From positions 1-30,199 of the forward strand of contig CAYVXT010000075.1 of NCBI GenBank assembly GCA_964455485.1: a stretch of 30,199 nucleotides of DNA. The letters are read 5' to 3'. The notes below the pieces were generated by a model. That model was not told the DNA's origin, did no database searches, and saw only the letters and a program-made list of their open reading frames with translations. The position numbers were made by a program, and so were the translations under genes. This stretch comes from CAYVXT01 sp964455485 (GTDB lineage Bacteria > Patescibacteriota > Minisyncoccia > Phycocordibacterales > WO2-35-19). Below, piece by piece: positions 23,124 to 30,199 of this stretch (the stretch's first letter is position 1; the number at the start of each line of letters is the position of its first letter).

Positions 23124-23684
23124 TCAGTTCTTGAGCATTTCGACCGAGGTTACTCGGTCAGTCTCATCGATGGTGAGGCGAAATCCTTCGGTCTCTCCAC
23201 AAACGAAGTTCAAGAAAGGCTCGTCTTCGCCTACAATAGACCGGCATAGGGCAGTGGTGATGAGATCGTGTCCTACCACTAGAACGTTTTTTGCGCCGAT
23301 CTCACTCACTTTCCGTAGAATCGCCTCCTTCGCTTCTTGAGCCAAAGATACAATCACCCCCTCAACTTCAAAGTATTGGAGGAGAGTTCCGTGACCGAGC
23401 CTATCCCATGCAAACTCGATAACCTCTCCACGCCGGTCGCCCTCCTCGTAGAAAAGGCCTGGGATCTCAATCATCGAAGCAAACGTTGAGTTGGCAACAA
23501 GCAAAGCTGTTTGCTTGGTCCGAACAAGTCCCGAATGGCAGACGAGATCGAAGTGGGGGTGACCCAGCTGGATCCGCCGGTTAAGTGCCTGGCAAAGCCC
23601 AGATGAAGACAGCGGGTGTTCGCGGTGGTTAGGTAGGGCCTTATCAGCCTTCCCGTGACGTATTAGTGTGATTTGAAGGCTCAT
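23124..23684 (-). CDS. Histidine phosphatase superfamily protein, SixA-like
   Basis: 186 aa from the ATG at 23684, chosen because AAAGGA lies 9 nt upstream; a TTG six codons earlier is less likely. The N-terminal catalytic motif is LIRHGKAD (Arg9-His10-Gly11). The second Arg is in HSGLVRTKQTALLVA and the second His in VLVVGHDLITTALC. Size, the HPLSSSGLCQA segment and the order of motifs resemble SixA, which removes phosphate from protein phospho-His, but related enzymes act on small phosphoesters. G+C content is visibly higher than in the flanking genes, suggesting acquisition from elsewhere. It converges on an array of phospho-His swivel proteins, which makes a functional link tempting but unproven. 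Confidence 0.88.
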   Translation of the reverse strand: MSLQITLIRHGKADKALPNHREHPLSSSGLCQALNRRIQLGHPHFDLVCHSGLVRTKQTALLVANSTFASMIEIPGLFYEEGDRRGEVIEFAWDRLGHGTLLQYFEVEGVIVSLAQEAKEAILRKVSEIGAKNVLVVGHDLITTALCRSIVGEDEPFLNFVCGETEGFRLTIDETDRVTSVEMLKN

Positions 23685-23693
23685 TTCTGGCTG

Positions 23694-23699
23694 TCCTTT
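23694..23699 (-). promoter_or_regulatory. Shine-Dalgarno AAAGGA deciding the 23684 start
   Basis: AAAGGA on the minus strand, 9 nt before the ATG at 23684. It favours this ATG over the in-frame TTG at 23702, which would lie upstream of the site. Confidence 0.55.
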
Positions 23700-23727
23700 C
23701 AAAATGGTACTATTTCAATCTCTTAAC

Positions 23728-23756
23728 ATTATACACCCAAATATGACATGTGTCAA
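23728..23756 (-). promoter_or_regulatory. Consensus promoter TTGACA-17-TATAAT, minus strand
   Basis: On the minus strand TTGACA (plus 23751-23756), a 17-nt spacer and TATAAT (plus 23728-23733) match the sigma-70 consensus at all 12 positions. Predicted leader before the phosphatase ATG is about 37 nt. It is the strongest promoter in the window. Confidence 0.85.
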
Positions 23757-23802
23757 TGATTAAAATAACCACAGGAATATGGCTTAAAATGAAAAGTTAA
23801 AG

Positions 23803-23808
23803 TATATT
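23803..23808 (+). promoter_or_regulatory. -10 hexamer TATATT, 7 nt before the mraY ATG
   Basis: TATATT ends 7 nt before the ATG at 23816, leaderless spacing. No good -35 is visible. The surrounding TA-rich run makes the exact hexamer uncertain. Confidence 0.45.
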
Positions 23809-23815
23809 TATATAT

Positions 23816-24892
23816 ATGTTAATAGACATTGTAAAAGTTTTTTTGCCGGCGGTTGGATCATTCAGTTTGGGTATTTTATTTACTCCGTTTCTTACCAACT
23901 ATCTTTATTCCCACAAATTATGGAAAAAGAAACCTGGTAAAACCGCGTTTGATGGAAGTGAGGCAAAAGTCTTCAACGAATTACACAAAGATACACAAGT
24001 GAGCACCCCCCGCATGGGAGGAATAGTGGTTTGGGGTTCTACCTTTATCACCGTATCAATCATTTGGTTGCTTGCACAAATTTTTGGTGGCGAAACATTG
24101 ATAAATCTAGACTTTCTTTCCAGAAACCAAACTTGGATACCACTCGCCACACTTATGTTAGGAGGACTAGTTGGACTATTTGATGACTACCTAGTCACAC
24201 GGCCAATAAATGGAGAATACGAAGCCGGTGGTATACCAGTGTCGAAGAGACTAAGCGCAGTTGGAATTATAGCCCTATTATGCGCTTTGTGGTTTTATTT
24301 TAAATTAGACGTAGTAAGTATTGGTCTTCCATTTGGGTTTGGTGAACTCTACTTAGGACCTATTTTTATACTTCTATTTTTGCTCACTGGACTTTTTATT
24401 TATGCAGGGGGAGTAATAGATGGTATAGACGGTTTGGCTGGAGGTATATTCACCACAATGTTTGCAGCATACGGTGGTATTGCATTTTATCAACAGCAAA
24501 TTGATCTTGCCGCTTTTTGTGCAGCAGTGGCCGGGGGTTTGCTTGCATTTTTATGGTTTAACATTCCTCCTGCACGTTTTTATTTGTCAGAAACAGGCAC
24601 CATGGGACTTACTATTACTCTCACTGTAGTGGCCTTTATGACTGATAGGTTAGGGGATGGTTATGGTTTTTTAGTTTTACCAGTTGTAGCACTACCTCTA
24701 GTCATAACCGTACTTTCAAATATCATTCAGATACTTTCAAAAAAATTACGAGGTAAAAAAGTTTTCAGGGTAGCACCGCTCCATCACCATTTTGAAGCTA
24801 TAGGTTGGCCATCATACAAGGTCACAATGCGTTATTGGGTGTTTTCCACCATCTGCGCAATTTTAGGTATTACCCTCGCCCTAATTGGGTAA
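23816..24892 (+). CDS. mraY: Phospho-N-acetylmuramoyl-pentapeptide transferase
   Basis: 358 aa integral membrane enzyme making lipid I from UDP-MurNAc-pentapeptide and undecaprenyl phosphate. About ten membrane helices are visible. Key cytoplasmic motifs are LVGLFDDYLVTRP (Asp pair), GVIDGIDGLAGG, the loop ARFYLSETGTMGLT and the MraY-specific PLHHHFEAIGW, which distinguishes it from WecA/TagO relatives. Several spellings differ from textbook sequences, as expected for a divergent lineage, but the acidic and His residues are retained. It heads a mraY-ftsW-murG block. Confidence 0.95.
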   Translation: MLIDIVKVFLPAVGSFSLGILFTPFLTNYLYSHKLWKKKPGKTAFDGSEAKVFNELHKDTQVSTPRMGGIVVWGSTFITVSIIWLLAQIFGGETLINLDFLSRNQTWIPLATLMLGGLVGLFDDYLVTRPINGEYEAGGIPVSKRLSAVGIIALLCALWFYFKLDVVSIGLPFGFGELYLGPIFILLFLLTGLFIYAGGVIDGIDGLAGGIFTTMFAAYGGIAFYQQQIDLAAFCAAVAGGLLAFLWFNIPPARFYLSETGTMGLTITLTVVAFMTDRLGDGYGFLVLPVVALPLVITVLSNIIQILSKKLRGKKVFRVAPLHHHFEAIGWPSYKVTMRYWVFSTICAILGITLALIG

Positions 24893-24906
24893 AAAAATAA
24901 ATAGGT

Positions 24907-24912
24907 TATAAT
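24907..24912 (+). promoter_or_regulatory. -10 hexamer TATAAT deciding the ftsW start
   Basis: TATAAT is followed 2 nt later by an ATG (24915) and 8 nt later by a second, in-frame ATG (24921). Transcription starting about 7-8 nt after the hexamer would exclude the first ATG from the mRNA, so the second is preferred. Confidence 0.55.
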
Positions 24913-24920
24913 AAATGCTT

Positions 24921-26024
24921 ATGGCCGTTAGAATTGGCAAAATAAGCAAACCATTTTTGTTTTGGACAATAGTACTAATAGTATGTGGTTTTTTTATTTT
25001 TAGTTCAGCATCTTTGGGAGTCTTGGCGAAAGACGAAGTAAAATTCTCAAACGTAGCTTTCAACCATGTTTTTTATGGACTATTTTTAGGAGCAATCGCA
25101 TGTATAGTTGCAGCAAGGGTTGACTACCATATTCTGAAAAAACTTTCATTTTATTTACTTATAGGAGCCATAATTCTTACGCTTTTGGTTTTTATACCCG
25201 GAGTTGGTATAAAACACGGTGGGGCACAAAGATGGATAGACTTGGGATTTATTTCTTTTCAACCATCAGAATTTTTGAAAATAGCATTTATTGCATACTT
25301 TGCAGCATGGCTAGCAAGAACTAAAAAATTGGTTGGGACATTTTCGTGGGGACTTTTACCGTTTGTTATTTTTATGTGTTTTATTGGGGGCGTACTACTA
25401 GCCCAACCTGATACCGACACGTTTGCAGTCATTGCTTTTGCATCACTAGCGATGTTTCTAACCGCTGGAGCAAAGTGGCGGCATATAGCGGCAATTTTTT
25501 TGGGAGGAGTGGCCATACTCGCCCTTCTTGCATTTACTAGACCATATGTGATGCAGCGTATAAAAGTCCTGATGGATCCAAGCGCAAACAGTCAAACTTC
25601 AGGTTATCAATTTAGGCAATCGCTCATTGCAGTAGGCTCGGGTCAAATGTGGGGTAGGGGATTTGGGCAAAGTATCCAGAAGTTTAATTACCTACCCGAA
25701 CCAGTAGGGGACTCAATTTTTGCAGTTGCCGCAGAGGAATTTGGTTTTATAGGAGCAGTGATCATAATAGGTATTTTCGTTATGTTTTGTATTGAAGGTA
25801 TAAAAATTGCCTCAGGAGCACCGGATGATTTTGGTAGACTGCTCTCGTTGGGAATTGTTATACTGATAGTATCCCAGGCGTTTATAAATATTGGCGGCAT
25901 GATAGGGGTTTTGCCTCTAATGGGTATACCTCTACCCTTTGTTAGCCAAGGAGGTACTGCCTTGTTTGCCACGTTGGTAGAAGCGGGTATTATAATGAAT
26001 ATATCTAGACAAAGTAAAAAGTAA
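24921..26024 (+). CDS. ftsW: SEDS-family peptidoglycan polymerase, FtsW-type
   Basis: 367 aa from the ATG at 24921; an ATG two codons earlier is too close to the -10. About ten membrane helices. SEDS signatures are present: GGAQRWIDLGFISFQPSEFLK (GAxRWI and QPSE; shown as one 21-residue stretch split here as GGAQRWIDLG and FISFQPSEFLK), then FRQSLIAVGSGQMWGRGFGQ, LPEPVGDSIFAVAAEEFGFIG with the catalytic-type Asp, and GVLPLMGIPLPFVSQGGT. SEDS proteins polymerise lipid II together with a class B PBP. Its place between mraY and murG argues for FtsW (division) over RodA (elongation), but sequence alone does not separate them. QPDTDTFAV replaces the usual QPDLGT. Confidence 0.88.
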   Translation: MAVRIGKISKPFLFWTIVLIVCGFFIFSSASLGVLAKDEVKFSNVAFNHVFYGLFLGAIACIVAARVDYHILKKLSFYLLIGAIILTLLVFIPGVGIKHGGAQRWIDLGFISFQPSEFLKIAFIAYFAAWLARTKKLVGTFSWGLLPFVIFMCFIGGVLLAQPDTDTFAVIAFASLAMFLTAGAKWRHIAAIFLGGVAILALLAFTRPYVMQRIKVLMDPSANSQTSGYQFRQSLIAVGSGQMWGRGFGQSIQKFNYLPEPVGDSIFAVAAEEFGFIGAVIIIGIFVMFCIEGIKIASGAPDDFGRLLSLGIVILIVSQAFINIGGMIGVLPLMGIPLPFVSQGGTALFATLVEAGIIMNISRQSKK

Positions 26025-26028
26025 AAAT

Positions 26029-27162
26029 ATGAAAATTGTATTTACAGGAGGAGGAACAGGTGGTCACTTTTATCCAATTATTGCAATAGCAGAATCGATC
26101 CAAAAAATATCTAAAGAAAATAAAATACTGACTCCGGAAATGTATTTTTTTGGTCCAACACCTTATAACCAAGGCATACTTTTTGACCATAAAATAAAAT
26201 ACACAAGAGTAACCGCTGGAAAAATGAGAAGGTATTTTTCCGTCATGAATTTTTTTGACTTATTCAAAACATTTTTTGGTTCCCTTAAAGCATTGTTCGA
26301 TGTTTTTAATATTTTTCCAGATATAATTTTTTGCAAAGGTGGATATGGAAGTTTTCCTACAGTACTAGCAGGAAGAATATTGCGAATACCTGTTTTTGTA
26401 CACGAATCTGATGCTGCACCTGGCAAAGTAAACGCTTGGGCAGGTAAATTTGCTTCAAGGGTAGCTGTATCTTACCCAGAGGCAGCCCACTTTTTCAAAG
26501 ATGGTAAAGTGGCTTATACCGGTCAACCAATAATCGCTGAAAGACTTGAACCCCTAACCGCAAATGCCCATGAGTTTTTTGGGTTTGACACCACCATACC
26601 AACAATATTTATAATGGGAGGCTCTCAAGGCGCTGAGGCTATAAACAACGCCATACTTGACGCACTCCCTGATCTGGTTAAAAACTTTCAAATAATCCAT
26701 CAAACAGGAAATGCAAATATTGAGGTAATGAAGCAGTCTGCGGGTGCAGTACTCTTAGGTAATCAATACAAAGACAGGTATAAACCTTACGGGTATCTAA
26801 ATAGCTTGGAAATGCGCATGGCTGGTGGCGCCGCAAATTTAGTTATAAGCAGAGCAGGTTCTACTATTTTTGAAATCGCTTCCTGGGGAAAGCCTTCGAT
26901 CATTATTCCGATACCCGAAGAAATTAGCCACGATCAGGTGAAAAACGCTTTTGCCTACGCGAAAACAGGAGGCTGCTCTGTAATAAAGGAAGAAAACTTA
27001 AAAACTCACATATTTATTGCGGAAATAAATCGTATTTTGCAAAGCAAGGAAATACAGGACAAAATGGTTTCCGGCGCAAAAAGCTTTTTCAAACCGGGAG
27101 CAGCTGACACTATTGGTAAAGAAATACTTCGAATCGCCTTGATGCACGAAAATTTGGAATAA
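26029..27162 (+). CDS. murG: UDP-GlcNAc:lipid I N-acetylglucosaminyltransferase
   Basis: 377 aa GT28 enzyme making lipid II on the inner face of the membrane. The N-terminal loop is FTGGGTGGHFYPIIAIAES, the second glycine-rich loop is IFIMGGSQGAEAINNAIL, and the UDP-GlcNAc-binding region is ISRAGSTIFEIASWGKPSII, followed by PIPEEISHDQVKNA. The His in GGTGGHF and the Glu and Gln near the C-terminal domain are in place. It starts 4 nt after ftsW, so the two are co-transcribed. The stop codon TAA lies within the left end of the following inverted-repeat element. Confidence 0.95.
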   Translation: MKIVFTGGGTGGHFYPIIAIAESIQKISKENKILTPEMYFFGPTPYNQGILFDHKIKYTRVTAGKMRRYFSVMNFFDLFKTFFGSLKALFDVFNIFPDIIFCKGGYGSFPTVLAGRILRIPVFVHESDAAPGKVNAWAGKFASRVAVSYPEAAHFFKDGKVAYTGQPIIAERLEPLTANAHEFFGFDTTIPTIFIMGGSQGAEAINNAILDALPDLVKNFQIIHQTGNANIEVMKQSAGAVLLGNQYKDRYKPYGYLNSLEMRMAGGAANLVISRAGSTIFEIASWGKPSIIIPIPEEISHDQVKNAFAYAKTGGCSVIKEENLKTHIFIAEINRILQSKEIQDKMVSGAKSFFKPGAADTIGKEILRIALMHENLE

Positions 27163-27260
27163 CTCACCCTCTCTTCGCTACGCTCGGCCCCTCCCTTACC
27201 CCAAGGGAGGGGTTCCGGAACCCTTCTCTTGAAGTAAGAGAAGGGTTGGGGATGAGTTAT
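27159..27260. repeat. Inverted-repeat element with nested hairpins (REP/MITE-like)
   Basis: About 102 bp with ends ATAACTCACCC and GGGGATGAGTTAT that pair with each other. Inside are two more hairpins: CCCCTCCCTT with AAGGGAGGGG (about 27188-27212) and AACCCTTCTCTT with AAGAGAAGGGTT-type arms (about 27219-27247). The result is a three-way, clover-shaped fold. G+C content is far above the flanks. It covers the whole murG-gltX gap and its left end supplies the murG stop codon. It has no T-tract and no ORF. It resembles small non-autonomous mobile or REP-type repeats; other copies cannot be seen in this window. Confidence 0.75.
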
Positions 27261-27268
27261 TTCCTTGC

Positions 27269-27274
27269 TATAAT
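27269..27274 (+). promoter_or_regulatory. Extended -10 (TGCTATAAT), 6 nt before the gltX ATG
   Basis: Consensus TATAAT at 27269-27274 with TG one base upstream. It ends 6 nt before the ATG at 27281, so gltX should have a leaderless mRNA. The inverted-repeat element ends 8 nt upstream of this hexamer. Confidence 0.65.
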
Positions 27275-27280
27275 AGCCTT

Positions 27281-28627
27281 ATGGCTCAGAATAAGGTCAT
27301 AGTCAGGTTTCCACCATCCCCAACAGGGCTTTTGCATGTTGGAAGTGTAAGGACAGCTTTATATAATTTCCTCTTCGCCCGCAAAAACAGTGGAAAATTC
27401 ATTTTACGTATTGAAGATACCGACAAAGAAAGAGGTAAAAAAGAATATGAGGATGATATTATAAAAAACCTAGAATGGCTTGGTATTGATTATGACAACA
27501 AAAATGATGTTTGGAGACAGTCCGAACGAACTTTGATATATAAAAAATATTTAGACCTTCTTATAAAATCCGGAGCTGCCTATGTCTCACAAGAAAACGA
27601 GGGCGAGAATAAAGAAGTTATTCGATTTAGAAATCCCGGTGGAAAAATAAAGTTCCATGATTTAATAAGAGGTGACGTTGAAATGGACGTAAGTGACCTT
27701 AATGATTTTATAATTGCAAAGAATATCAATGAACCGCTTTATCACCTAGTGGTAGTGGTAGACGACATGGAAACTGGAGTTACCCATATTATTAGAGGTG
27801 AAGATGGTATATCGAACACACCGAGGCAAATACTCATCTGGAGAGCGCTTGCTGAAGCGACAAAGTCTGAATTTGAATTGCCAGAGTATGCCCATTTACC
27901 ACTTGTATTAGATGAAAACCGAGCAAAACTATCGAAACGTAAGCTTGGTGAGGTTGTTTCGTTAAATTATTATAGAAATAAAGGTTATGAACCAGAGGCC
28001 ATATTAAACTTTTTGGCTCTTATTGGTTGGAATCCAGGCACCGAACAAGAAATATTTACTATAGACGGATTAATACAAGCTTTCGATCTTTCAAAAGTCC
28101 AAAAGAAGGGTGGTATATTTAACATAGAAAAATTAGATTGGGTAAACAGAGAGCACATTTTACGTCAATCTCCTGAAATTCAAATTTCAAAGCTCAAATT
28201 TCAAATTGAAAATTCAAAATGGAAGGATTCTGACAAATTCAGAAATTCAGAATTTCTAGAAAAATTCATGGAAATTATGATAAATAGGATTCATAGATGG
28301 GGAGAAGTCTGCGAAATCCTCAATTCAGGAGAATTGGATTATTTATTTAGTTCACCAGAAATTATTGTTGAAAAAATACCATGGAAAGGGGAGACTGTAA
28401 GCGAAGCAAAAGAGCATCTAAACAAAGTGGCAATGATGATAGAAAATAATAACACAGAAAAAGATATTTTACAATATGCTGAGGAAATGGGAAAGGGGAA
28501 TGTGCTTTGGCCTTTAAGATACGCACTCTCAGGTAAAGATAAGTCGCCAGATCCAATGTCTTTGTTATCGATTTTGGGTAGCGAAGAATGCATTAAAAGA
28601 GTAAAGCGAGTAATTGATATGCTATGA
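27281..28627 (+). CDS. gltX: Glutamyl-tRNA synthetase
   Basis: 448 aa class I synthetase. The HIGH-type motif is in PPSPTGLLHVGSVRTALYN (His19), IEDTDKERGKKEYEDDI follows, and the KMSKS-type motif is KLSKR (residues 216-220). NFLALIGWNPGTEQEIF and LDWVNREHIL mark the end of the catalytic part. Residues about 299-326 (SPEIQISKLKFQIENSK and onward) are low-complexity, match no conserved part of the family, and coincide with a DNA repeat (28181-28257). Bacteria of this type usually use one GluRS for both tRNA-Glu and tRNA-Gln followed by GatCAB, so it may be non-discriminating. A terminator follows. Confidence 0.94.
   Translation: MAQNKVIVRFPPSPTGLLHVGSVRTALYNFLFARKNSGKFILRIEDTDKERGKKEYEDDIIKNLEWLGIDYDNKNDVWRQSERTLIYKKYLDLLIKSGAAYVSQENEGENKEVIRFRNPGGKIKFHDLIRGDVEMDVSDLNDFIIAKNINEPLYHLVVVVDDMETGVTHIIRGEDGISNTPRQILIWRALAEATKSEFELPEYAHLPLVLDENRAKLSKRKLGEVVSLNYYRNKGYEPEAILNFLALIGWNPGTEQEIFTIDGLIQAFDLSKVQKKGGIFNIEKLDWVNREHILRQSPEIQISKLKFQIENSKWKDSDKFRNSEFLEKFMEIMINRIHRWGEVCEILNSGELDYLFSSPEIIVEKIPWKGETVSEAKEHLNKVAMMIENNNTEKDILQYAEEMGKGNVLWPLRYALSGKDKSPDPMSLLSILGSEECIKRVKRVIDML
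28181..28257. repeat. Repeat-like insertion inside gltX
   Basis: Two copies of CAAATTTCAAA (28181-28191 and 28195-28205) are followed by AATTGAAAATTC-type variants and by a perfect palindrome AGAAATTC-A-GAATTTCT (28241-28257). The stretch is in frame and adds about 26 low-complexity residues to the synthetase. It looks like an intergenic-type repeat embedded in a coding region. Confidence 0.55.
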
Positions 28628-28643
28628 GGCTCAAATTACTGAT

Positions 28644-28683
28644 ATTCTAATTAACCTAATTTAATTTAGGATTAGAATTTTTT
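28644..28683 (+). terminator. Rho-independent terminator after gltX
   Basis: Arm ATTCTAAT-TAA-CCTAA pairs with TTAGG-ATTAGAAT (a 3-nt bulge, 6-nt loop) and is followed by TTTTTT. The stem is AT-rich but long (13 bp). It lies 16 nt after the gltX stop and ends its transcript. Confidence 0.75.
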
Positions 28684-28723
28684 AAGTAATTAGAGTAATT
28701 AAAATAATCAGGATATTTCGTTA

Positions 28724-29989
28724 ATGCAATATAATAAAAAAATAATCACAATATTAATTACTCTGGCTATACTACTCCAACATGAAGTAGTTTTTTCCCA
28801 ATCTGTCGATGAATTAAAGAAAAACATTGAAAATCATAGCGAAAAAATAAAACAGTTAGACGAAGAAATAAAAAAGTATGAAAAGCAGATCGAAAATACT
28901 GGAGCCGAAGCTAAAACACTCCAAGGTGCAATCAACACGTTAGATGTAAGTCAAAAAAAGATAACTACTGAGATTAAAAAGACAGAAACAAATATTGATA
29001 AAACAAATTTAGTTATTCAAGACCTTGGCAACGAGATCGTAAGTATACAATCCAAAATTGGTTCTAACACAGAGGCCATAAAACGGTCAATAAACGAGTT
29101 ATATCAAGCTGATGATACAACTCTTATTGAAAATATATTGAGCGACAAAAGCCTTGCTGATATTTTAGATCAATATGAAACCATAAACCGTTTTCAGGAT
29201 AGTATTAGAACAAAAACTGTCGAACTAGAGTCATATCAAACCGATTTAAGTGTAAAGAAAAATGCCACTGAGGGAGAAAAAAAGAAGTTAGTATCATTGA
29301 AATCTGAACTTGGGGATCAAAACCAAGTACTTTCTAATACTAAAAAAGAAAAAAGCACCTTACTATCGGCAACAAAAAACAAAGAGGCTGAGTACAAAAA
29401 AATACTAGCAGATCGTCAAGCACAAAAAGAAAAATTTGAGAAAGAATTGTTTGATTTTGAATCAGCGTTAAAGCGAGCTATTGACCCAAACAGTTTTCCA
29501 ACAGGGAAAAAAGGTATCTTAGCTTATCCATTAGACAGCATTTTTGTGACTCAGGCATTTGGCCGCACTGTAGATGCCAAACGTTTATATGTATCAGGTA
29601 CTCATAACGGAGTTGACTTTAGAGCTAGCAGAGGTACTCCAATAAAATCAGCATTGGACGGCGTTGTGCTTGGAACTGGCAACACTGACGCACAAAGTGG
29701 TTGTTACTCATACGGCAAATGGGTCCTTATAAAGCATCCGAACGGTCTTTCGAGCCTTTATGCCCATTTAGACCTAATAAAGGTATCAGCGGGACAATCA
29801 GTCAAAACTAGTGAGATTATTGGCTACAGCGGTCAAACTGGCTATGCAACAGGTCCACACCTACATTTTACTTTATACGCAAGCCAAGGTGTTGAAATAC
29901 AAAGATACTCATCAAGCAAAAACTGTAAAAATGTCGATATACCTATCGCAAGCTCAAACGCTTATCTTGATCCAATGCTGTATTTTTAA
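28724..29989 (+). CDS. Secreted M23 peptidase with coiled coil (EnvC/NlpD-like)
   Basis: 421 aa. A signal peptide (IITILITLAILLQHEVVFSQ) leads into a long coiled coil (about 25-255; for example IKQLDEEIKKYEKQIENTG and KEKSTLLSATKNKEAEYKK). The C-terminal M23 domain (about 265-421) has GTHNGVDFRASRGTPIKSAL with the HxxxD zinc ligands, HPNGLSSLYAHLDLIKVSAG, and GPHLHFTLY, so all metal ligands are present and the enzyme is probably active. EnvC-type proteins without these ligands only activate amidases; this one may cut peptidoglycan itself during cell division. The start follows the gltX terminator; a weak GATATT ends 6 nt before the ATG. Confidence 0.92.
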   Translation: MQYNKKIITILITLAILLQHEVVFSQSVDELKKNIENHSEKIKQLDEEIKKYEKQIENTGAEAKTLQGAINTLDVSQKKITTEIKKTETNIDKTNLVIQDLGNEIVSIQSKIGSNTEAIKRSINELYQADDTTLIENILSDKSLADILDQYETINRFQDSIRTKTVELESYQTDLSVKKNATEGEKKKLVSLKSELGDQNQVLSNTKKEKSTLLSATKNKEAEYKKILADRQAQKEKFEKELFDFESALKRAIDPNSFPTGKKGILAYPLDSIFVTQAFGRTVDAKRLYVSGTHNGVDFRASRGTPIKSALDGVVLGTGNTDAQSGCYSYGKWVLIKHPNGLSSLYAHLDLIKVSAGQSVKTSEIIGYSGQTGYATGPHLHFTLYASQGVEIQRYSSSKNCKNVDIPIASSNAYLDPMLYF

Positions 29990-30001
29990 ATCAAAAGTAG
30001 A

Positions 30002-30007
30002 TAAAAT
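30002..30007 (+). promoter_or_regulatory. -10 hexamer TAAAAT, 6 nt before the 30014 ATG
   Basis: TAAAAT ends 6 nt before the ATG, another leaderless-type arrangement; a TAGAAT follows immediately but directly abuts the ATG. Confidence 0.5.
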
Positions 30008-30013
30008 TAGAAT

Positions 30014-30199
30014 ATGAAAAATAAATCGAACGCAGGTTTTATACAAATGATATTAATGGTGCTAGGAGCTCTTATAATACTCAAATACGCCTACCATATA
30101 GATGTTGTTGAATATTTGACTACCGGTTTCTTCAAAGAGTGGCTTGATAAGATTTATGGCTGGGGAAATGAAGGCTGGCTCAAATATAGAGACATCATA
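30014..30199 (+). CDS. Small membrane protein, cut by the right edge
   Basis: 62 codons are visible and the frame is still open at the window end. The product begins MKNKSNAGFIQMILMVLGAL, with one membrane helix (about residues 9-25), then a segment rich in aromatic residues (FFKEWLDKIYGWGNEGWL). No family is recognised. It lies 24 nt after the M23 peptidase gene, but a possible promoter precedes it, so it may be separately transcribed. Confidence 0.6.
   Translation, partial: MKNKSNAGFIQMILMVLGALIILKYAYHIDVVEYLTTGFFKEWLDKIYGWGNEGWLKYRDII

Noticed and set aside
23116..23340. Plus-strand 74-aa ORF opposite the phosphatase
   Set aside because: It is antisense to a gene with intact catalytic motifs and has no promoter or family resemblance.
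24915..24920. ATG at 24915 as the ftsW start
   Set aside because: Only 2 nt after the TATAAT hexamer, so it would not be in a transcript starting from that promoter.

Overview
The window looks like a piece of an AT-rich, small-genome bacterium of the Candidate Phyla Radiation (Patescibacteria), most likely Parcubacteria-like. This rests on gene content and style: tightly packed genes, a deeply divergent dcw fragment, an archaeal-type aspartyl-tRNA synthetase, a PIF1-like helicase with a C-terminal helix-turn-helix, a SET-domain protein, and many small membrane proteins. No 16S or other decisive marker is present, so the assignment is an inference.

Layout. 1-406 (minus): start of an M23 peptidase that runs off the left edge. 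569-3441: PQ-loop-like membrane protein, SET-domain protein, an unlisted 49-aa membrane peptide and a membrane histidine kinase, closely packed. 3488-7301: helicase, methyltransferase, DUF167 protein and trpS. 7298-7459 (minus): a hidden 53-aa membrane ORF that shares an interlocked divergent promoter with the ABC exporter at 7532-9331. 9340-10497 (minus): a more GC-rich gene for a LysM-like, coiled-coil membrane protein; its 3' region carries a two-copy repeat, a GNRA hairpin and a terminator. 10634-14248: aspS, scpA, scpB and a D-Ala-D-Ala carboxypeptidase.

14296-23071 is the most striking part. Six consecutive genes all end in a phosphohistidine swivel domain of the PEP-synthase/PPDK/rifampicin-phosphotransferase type, and each keeps the acceptor His. 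Only the first has the ATP-grasp domain needed to load that His. The other five carry different N-terminal domains on the same swivel, and none has a PEP/pyruvate TIM barrel. The genes abut or nearly abut, so they probably form one operon, and a perfect palindrome sits at its promoter. A SixA-like histidine phosphatase lies on the opposite strand just downstream (23124-23684), with a consensus promoter, its own terminator and a different base composition.

23816-27162 holds a cell-wall block (mraY, ftsW, murG). It is followed by a hairpin-rich inverted-repeat element, gltX with a repeat-like insertion inside its coding region, a terminator, a coiled-coil M23 peptidase and the start of a small membrane protein that runs off the right edge. 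The carboxypeptidase, both M23 peptidases and the mraY-ftsW-murG set all act on peptidoglycan.

Expression signals show a pattern. Nine plus-strand genes have a -10-like hexamer ending 6-8 nt before the ATG and no Shine-Dalgarno, as expected for leaderless mRNAs. The two GC-richer minus-strand genes instead have leaders and Shine-Dalgarno sequences.
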